Origin: Antedon mediterranea
Lineage: Eukaryota; Echinodermata; Crinoidea; Comatulida; Antedonidae
Direction: 5' to 3'
DNA: 64,000 nucleotides
Assembly (NCBI RefSeq): GCF_964355755.1
Contig: NC_092677.1
Span: 1,617,001 to 1,681,000, forward strand
The notes below the pieces were generated by a model. It saw only the letters and a program-made list of their open reading frames with translations. It was not told the origin of the DNA and searched no databases. How positions within the stretch are numbered: the stretch's first letter is position 1; each line of letters starts with the position of its first letter. Shown piece after piece: positions 59,501 through 64,000 of this stretch. The position numbers were made by a program, and so were the translations under genes.

Positions 59501-62500
59501 AAATTCAACCAAAATCACATTAGTTGGACGCAAATTTGACTATTTTTCCTTTAAATCACATTTTTTCAGGTAAATATTTGTATAGTCAAAGTGAATGACT
59601 ATAATGAAACTTAGAAAATAGCATAACATATAGCACAATTTTATTGGGTGACGTATTGACAATACAACTGATTTGTTCAAACAAACCAGTTCAGATCAAT
59701 TATAATCATTTTTTTTCAATTTATGTCATATAATTCAATAGAATGGATGTAAAATGATGGATGTAAACATATTTCTCAGCTTTCCTTATCTCAATATGAC
59801 TTGATTAGGGTACTCTGGAAATTATAACATTAATAATATAGTCTACCTTGTTTTTATAATTAAATTGTCTCCCCATACTTACTTGTGAGTCTAATGCCTA
59901 ATTCACCACCAAATCTAAATCGTGTTGTTGGTTTAGCACCAGACTGTTTTGGTTCCTGTTTTACATTCACAAAGCATCCAAAACGCCCTTCATCGTCATC
60001 AGTCACAGAGCGGGATTCTAGAGATCCTTCCGCACCTTTCACACCTTTACTTATTTTAGACTTACAATTCAGAGATATATTTGGTTGGTAGATTTTTGTT
60101 TTATCTTGATTCTTCTTATTTGGTTTTAAGACAAAGTCAAAGTACGGTTCTTTGTATCCACTAATGGTTATGATATCCAATAGTTGGTCTGTGTAAGTTA
60201 ACTCAAATGGAGCTGCTACGTCAGATCCTCTTGGTACTACAATCTCACCAAATTTAAATGTTATTGGTTCATCTTTCACTAGATCTTTGTTCACCTTCAC
60301 TGGTTGAATATCATATTTCTCTTACAAAAATTAAAAAAGTGTTAGATATCATTTTATATAATAAATGCATTTTAATAACGTGCAAATATCATCAGTGGCT
60401 CAGAATAAATATAATGACGTACGTGCGCATACATAATCATATAATGTACATTTTGAGTATTCTTCCCTGAATTTATGTTTCTTAGGAACTTTATTCAACA
60501 AATTAGTCATAATAACCATAATAATAAAAATGTAGTACTGCAGGGATTATTTTTTTACATAATTTCATTTAAAAAAACATTTATTTTCCTCCATAGCAAT
60601 ACAATACAAAATAGTATACAGATGATAAGGTAAAATAATAATGATAAAGATGATTGTTGGATGGACAAAAGAAAAGAGGCTATGGAGGAAGGCATAATAA
60701 TAATGGAGTGGAGCTGTACTGGGGTGGAAGGTGTTGCGGAGGGGGTTTGGTTAACGCAATCCTGACCTAGTGCCAGGGTTGTAACTCACAACTCTTTCAA
60801 CTCCACTCCCTAAGCCTCAAATGAGAATTAATAAGCATGATAAATTATAAAATAGTTTATCCATCCTGTAATTTGCGAGTTGCACATAAGATACATCCGA
60901 AAACACAGGCATTCCACATTGTCACTTAATTATATCTTTAAAAAGTGATACCTTTCAAATCTCCTGGTGTATCTGTAAGATGTTGGATGAGTTTATGGCT
61001 TGCCTTGTTGTTTGTTATGGTCTCAATCTAAAAATAAATAATGATAATCATGATTCTAAGATCAAGCCCATCTATTATTATCAATTTTAATTAAAAATCC
61101 TAACAATCGTACATATTTATTATATAAATATTAATGTTATGACACATCACTGCGTGTCCCGTGCTGGTTCCATTGACTTTTTATAATACACATAGAGTAA
61201 CAAATAATATTTCAAGAATAAAATTGTGGTTAGGCCTAAATGGAATGTAATACAATTTATAGTTTTAAACAAACAATCTATTTTAATTGTTGTCCATTTT
61301 TACCTTGTTTGGTTGTATACTTACAATAGTATAAATGTCACGTTGTTCCTTCTTCCTGGAGTATATAACATACACAACACCCAGAATTACGATCACGACA
61401 ATTGCTAAAATAACAAAAGTTGCTATAATCGCCCCACTGCTACTAGTTGATGGAGGAGCTGTTACCTCATCTGTTAACATAAATCGTATAATGCATCAGT
61501 TCTGGTATTTTATTACAGTGCTTATATTTAACATAGTGGAGCTGTAGCTTGGTGGTTAATGCGCTTCCCTTCCAATCCCAGGTCCCGTGTTCAATCCTGA
61601 CCTTAACTCACGACTCTTTCAACTATATCACCTAAGCCTCAAATGAGAATAAGTTTATAAGCACGATAGCTTGTTAAATAGTTTAACCATTCTTTTCAAA
61701 ATCTTGATCAGTACATTGGTTGCCACCCACTGGTAACCAGGGACGCGCCAGCCAAGCCGAACCATTTTAAAAATTTATTTACAAATGAATGCGTATGAGA
61801 TTTACAAATTACTTTTTTCAAGTTTTTTTCTTTGTGATAACATTTGGTTTTTTCTAAAGGGTTTTACGACTACAGAAAATGATTTGTCTCTGTAAATATT
61901 TATATTGTTGAATAAATGTGAATTGAACTTTTGAGCAGTTTACAAATGGTCTGTATGCTACTATGGCTCATTCATTAACAGAGAAACGGGTCTTATGACG
62001 GGTTTTCCTGCGAACTGAATAATTCATGCGTGGGTGTTTGTTTCTTTCGTCACCCGGACTGTATAAATCATAAATTTACCTTTAAGCCTATATGTAATTG
62101 AGTTACTTGCTTTTTCATTTTTGCCAAGTTCAGATTCGTTTTCCACTTTACAGCTATAGTTTCCTTTATTACTTTCATCAAACGTTTCAATTTCCAATAT
62201 ATCATTTTTAAAGTTGATTTTTCCAGGGATCTCTTTCAAAATCTTATTTCCATGGAACCACGTCCTTGTGATTTGTTTTGGATAAGCATCTTTCAAGTTG
62301 CAAGACATTGAAACCTTGCTTCCTCTTACGGCTTCCAAGTCACCTAGGGCCATCAATGTCGGTGTATCCAAGTCTGTCAATCAAAGTATAATCATAAGGA
62401 TACTGCGGGTAAATATCATTTATTTGGTGCTACAATCTAAGTTCCCAAACTTAATTCAAATGAGATGGTGGGAATTAATTACACATTACACAGCTCAGGC

Positions 62501-63160
62501 AGCTGAAGACGATCTTACTTATACGCGTTCTGTTCACATACAGCCGAAACACAAGAGCATTGGGCATTGGAGGGCTGTGGGCAGTTATGTACAACACTTC
62601 TATTAGTTTTCGTTTAATATAACTTCTATAGGCTTACTTAAATAGGGCTCAAACCACTCGGGTCTACAAAATGTGTATAGCCATTTGAGGAAAAATAATC
62701 GCGGTGTGCACAATGTGCTGGAACTGATAGAGTTCATAACGTACAATATTTACAATTAGTTAACAGTTTCGTGGTGAGAAGACGGGACGTGGTTATGTGC
62801 TTGTGGTTCACATGGGTATAATACACTTACAATATACGGTTAAAGAACATTTCGTCTGGAAGAGTATAGTAGCTCCAGTAGACTCGTCATTTACTCCACA
62901 CGTGTACGAACCTTCATCTTGTCTGCTAACAGCATTGATAGTCAGGCTAACATATCCTGCAGTATCACCTTGCTTTGGATCACTCAGCGAGTATCTAGAC
63001 GCAGCATCGTCTTTTCTTGCAATAACCGTCTCGTTTTTCTTCCAGTAGTATTTGCCGATCACGGCGTTTGTTGGTATGAAGTAACATGGTAATGTAGTGG
63101 TCTCCTGCCCTTCAATGGCAAATTGTGACTCAGCAGTGAGTTTGGTAATGCTTTGACCAA
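55505..63160 (-). CDS. Gene E (5' partial): paralog of gene D with an extra Ig-like exon
   Basis: Thirteen exons: 63160-62831 IgV, 62373-62080 Ig2, 61470-61325 TM, 61027-60952, 60320-59883 (extra), 59329-59293, 58978-58829, 58578-58376, 58235-58170, 57444-57340, 57020-56926, 56797-56681, 56524-55505 with stop. Coding length 3077 bp; after the two bases of the split first codon it gives 1024 aa. The signal exon was not found in 63161-64000, where a LINE sits, so it is probably beyond the window. Exon order and lengths follow gene D, except for the extra 438-bp exon after the TM and a shorter last exon. It is a membrane receptor with an unknown intracellular role; both paralogs keep open frames throughout, which suggests both are functional. 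Confidence 0.82.
56681..59329 (-). other. Gene E cytoplasmic module exons (seven)
   Basis: 59329-59293, 58978-58829, 58578-58376, 58235-58170, 57444-57340, 57020-56926, 56797-56681. Matches to gene D include RNT, FLLLND.HKYIMC.G, LLSYAVLPG..(T/S)PYI, NVSKSKSRIKRKL, FRIMNDVIK, YLSGK.LS.GRLVVGGWVKRK, RVKYLPLS.QKQ and EDNMRIQ.IET. Confidence 0.78.
57600..57812 (+). mobile_element. SINE-like retroposon in gene E intron
   Basis: It ends GGGCGCCTTGAGCACTCTGG, GTATGTGCACTATAAAAATC and an (ATT)n tail. The start looks tRNA-unlike or truncated. It is a typical 3' tail form of deuterostome SINEs by memory. Confidence 0.55.
59883..60320 (-). other. Gene E extra exon: Ig-like fold on the cytoplasmic side
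   Basis: 438 bp, phase 1-1, 146 aa, absent from gene D. It has ISLNCKSKIS and VTDDDEGRFGCFVNV; the latter matches the D-x-G-x-(Y/F)-x-C Ig signature. No tryptophan is found where expected. By exon order it follows the TM, so it would be cytosolic unless splicing differs. The acceptor (TTGTAAG|AG) is weak. Confidence 0.6.
60706..60880 (+). mobile_element. Degenerate SINE copy
   Basis: Shares GTGGAGCTGTA, CTCACAACTCTTTCAACT and CCTAAGCCTCAAATGAGAAT with 61534-61770, but the A and B boxes are spoiled. Confidence 0.55.
61325..61470 (-). other. Gene E transmembrane exon
   Basis: 146 bp, phase 1 in and phase 0 out. PPSTSSS stalk, helix AIIATFVILAIVVIVILGVVYVIY, then SRKKEQR and DIYTI. Confidence 0.88.
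61534..61770 (+). mobile_element. tRNA-like SINE
   Basis: A box region TAGCTTGGTGGTTAATGCGC and B box region CCGTGTTCAATCC, followed by a body CTCACGACTCTTTCAACTAT with CCTAAGCCTCAAATGAGAAT. A related, deleted copy is at 60706-60880. Confidence 0.65.
62080..62373 (-). other. Gene E Ig domain 2
   Basis: 294 bp, phase 1-1. It reads RGSKVSMSCNLKDAYPKQITRTWFHGNKIL..IETFDESNKGNYSCKVENESELG. Confidence 0.9.
62831..63160 (-). other. Gene E V-set Ig domain
   Basis: 330 bp, phase 1-1, same length as in gene D. It reads LPCYFIPTNAVIGKYYWKKNETVIARKD...LTINAVSRQDEGSYTCGVNDESTGATILFQ. The region around TINAVSRQD..SYTCGVNDE is almost unchanged between paralogs. Confidence 0.9.
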
Positions 63161-63204
63161 CTGAAAAAGAACATGATTCTCCAGTTTACAACAAACTAGA
63201 GGAT

Positions 63205-63960
63205 TTAAGAGGGTTTATTTATTTATTTGGAATTACACCTTTAGATCGGTGGCACACTTAGCACAAAGGTGCATCCTTCACAATATAAAATATAACAATT
63301 AACAGAAAAGTAAAAAAAGGCAAAAGCAACTATCAACCCCTATCCTACCCCCCCCCCCCCCCAATTTACATCGATACATACAGTAGATCATTACTTTACA
63401 CAATGAATACAAAACAAGATATAGTAAAAGTGTATAAAATAAAATAAAATAAAATCAGCTGATAAACACAGCTTATTACGAAAAACCCCCAACTCCTCCC
63501 CCCAAACCCCCCCCCACCCTCCCCCCCCCCCCCACTTTTTTTTCAATTTACTTAATGTAGCAATGTAGATAACATAGTTATTGAGTCATGGAATTCAGTG
63601 AATCATTTCGAAATTGCCATGCTTGTTTTAGGTATCTTTTACAAAAACTATCCAAAATATTTTCACACTCTTCATCAATTAAATTATCTGAGTATCCCAA
63701 AATATATTTAAGTTTGTCATTTTCAGGAGAAGTATAAAAAGTATCAAACATATCTTTGCTGCCATTTCTATACATATCCACATATAAATTAAATAATTCC
63801 TGATTACGTATATTATTTAAAGCTGGACAATTAAGGATGAAATGATGGATGTCTTCGTCCGAATTTGTACCGCACAATTTACATTTTTTATTATTATCAA
63901 TATTCCAATTTGCAGTTTAACGATGACCTATACTGCTGACTGAAATATAGTCAAGCCACC
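63205..63960 (-). mobile_element. LINE fragment at window edge
   Basis: On the minus strand 63877-63578 reads CGTNSDEDIHHFILNCPALNNIR..., the C..H..C end of a LINE reverse transcriptase. The (TTTA)n at 63215 is its tail. Two poly-C runs (63347-63362, 63503-63534) interrupt the 3' UTR. Confidence 0.7.
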
Positions 63961-64000
63961 GGGCTCCTGATTCGGTCGGTGACGTGCATTTGGACAAATA

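Noticed and set aside
60706-61770. Functional tRNA genes
   Set aside because: A and B box-like words occur, but there is no complete cloverleaf; the surrounding repeated body marks SINEs.

Overview
This is a 64 kb window of an AT-rich, intron-rich animal genome. Exons are short and nearly all symmetric phase 1-1. They carry immunoglobulin (Ig) and EGF domains, and the introns hold LINE, SINE, MITE and foldback repeats. Repeated tracts of AGGCCTA, GAATT-type LINE tails and expanded Ig/EGF receptor genes suggest a marine invertebrate deuterostome, possibly an echinoderm. That is an inference; nothing here fixes the species. No bacterial or organellar genes, rRNA or CRISPR were seen.

I rebuilt five single-pass membrane receptor genes by joining splice sites by eye. 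In every gene the phases agree at each junction and the total coding length is a multiple of three (for E, after the two bases of its split first codon). Gene A (+, 7148-11693, 589 aa) is signal peptide, five Ig domains, transmembrane (TM) segment and a short tyrosine-rich tail. Gene B (+, 16310-28044, 966 aa) is signal peptide, one Ig, eighteen EGF-like domains, TM and a related tail. Gene C (-, 42490-35378, 443 aa) is signal peptide, three Ig, one EGF, TM and a tail ending GVMI. Genes D (-, 53736-45996, 1079 aa) and E (-, 63160-55505, at least 1024 aa; its signal exon was not found and probably lies beyond the window) are tandem paralogs: V-set Ig, second Ig, TM and a very long cytoplasmic part built from modules I do not recognise. 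Before gene A (1197-3263, 6095-6135) and after gene B (29204-29297) lie broken copies of the same exons.

A and B share a 33-bp cytoplasmic micro-exon and paired tyrosine motifs (YEEL/YENV; YDEI/YANQ) of the kind bound by SH2 domains. D and E share about ten tail exons plus a charged low-complexity region. Together this looks like a cluster of immune-type or recognition receptors evolving by exon and gene duplication.

The rest is repeats: LINE fragments (1-1063, 39000-39850, 63205-63960), tRNA-type SINEs, a TTA-target MITE family, two long foldback elements with 9-bp target duplications, an almost identical 1,876-bp tandem duplication inside gene B, and a 45-copy 24-bp minisatellite with 312-bp higher-order periodicity inside a gene C intron.
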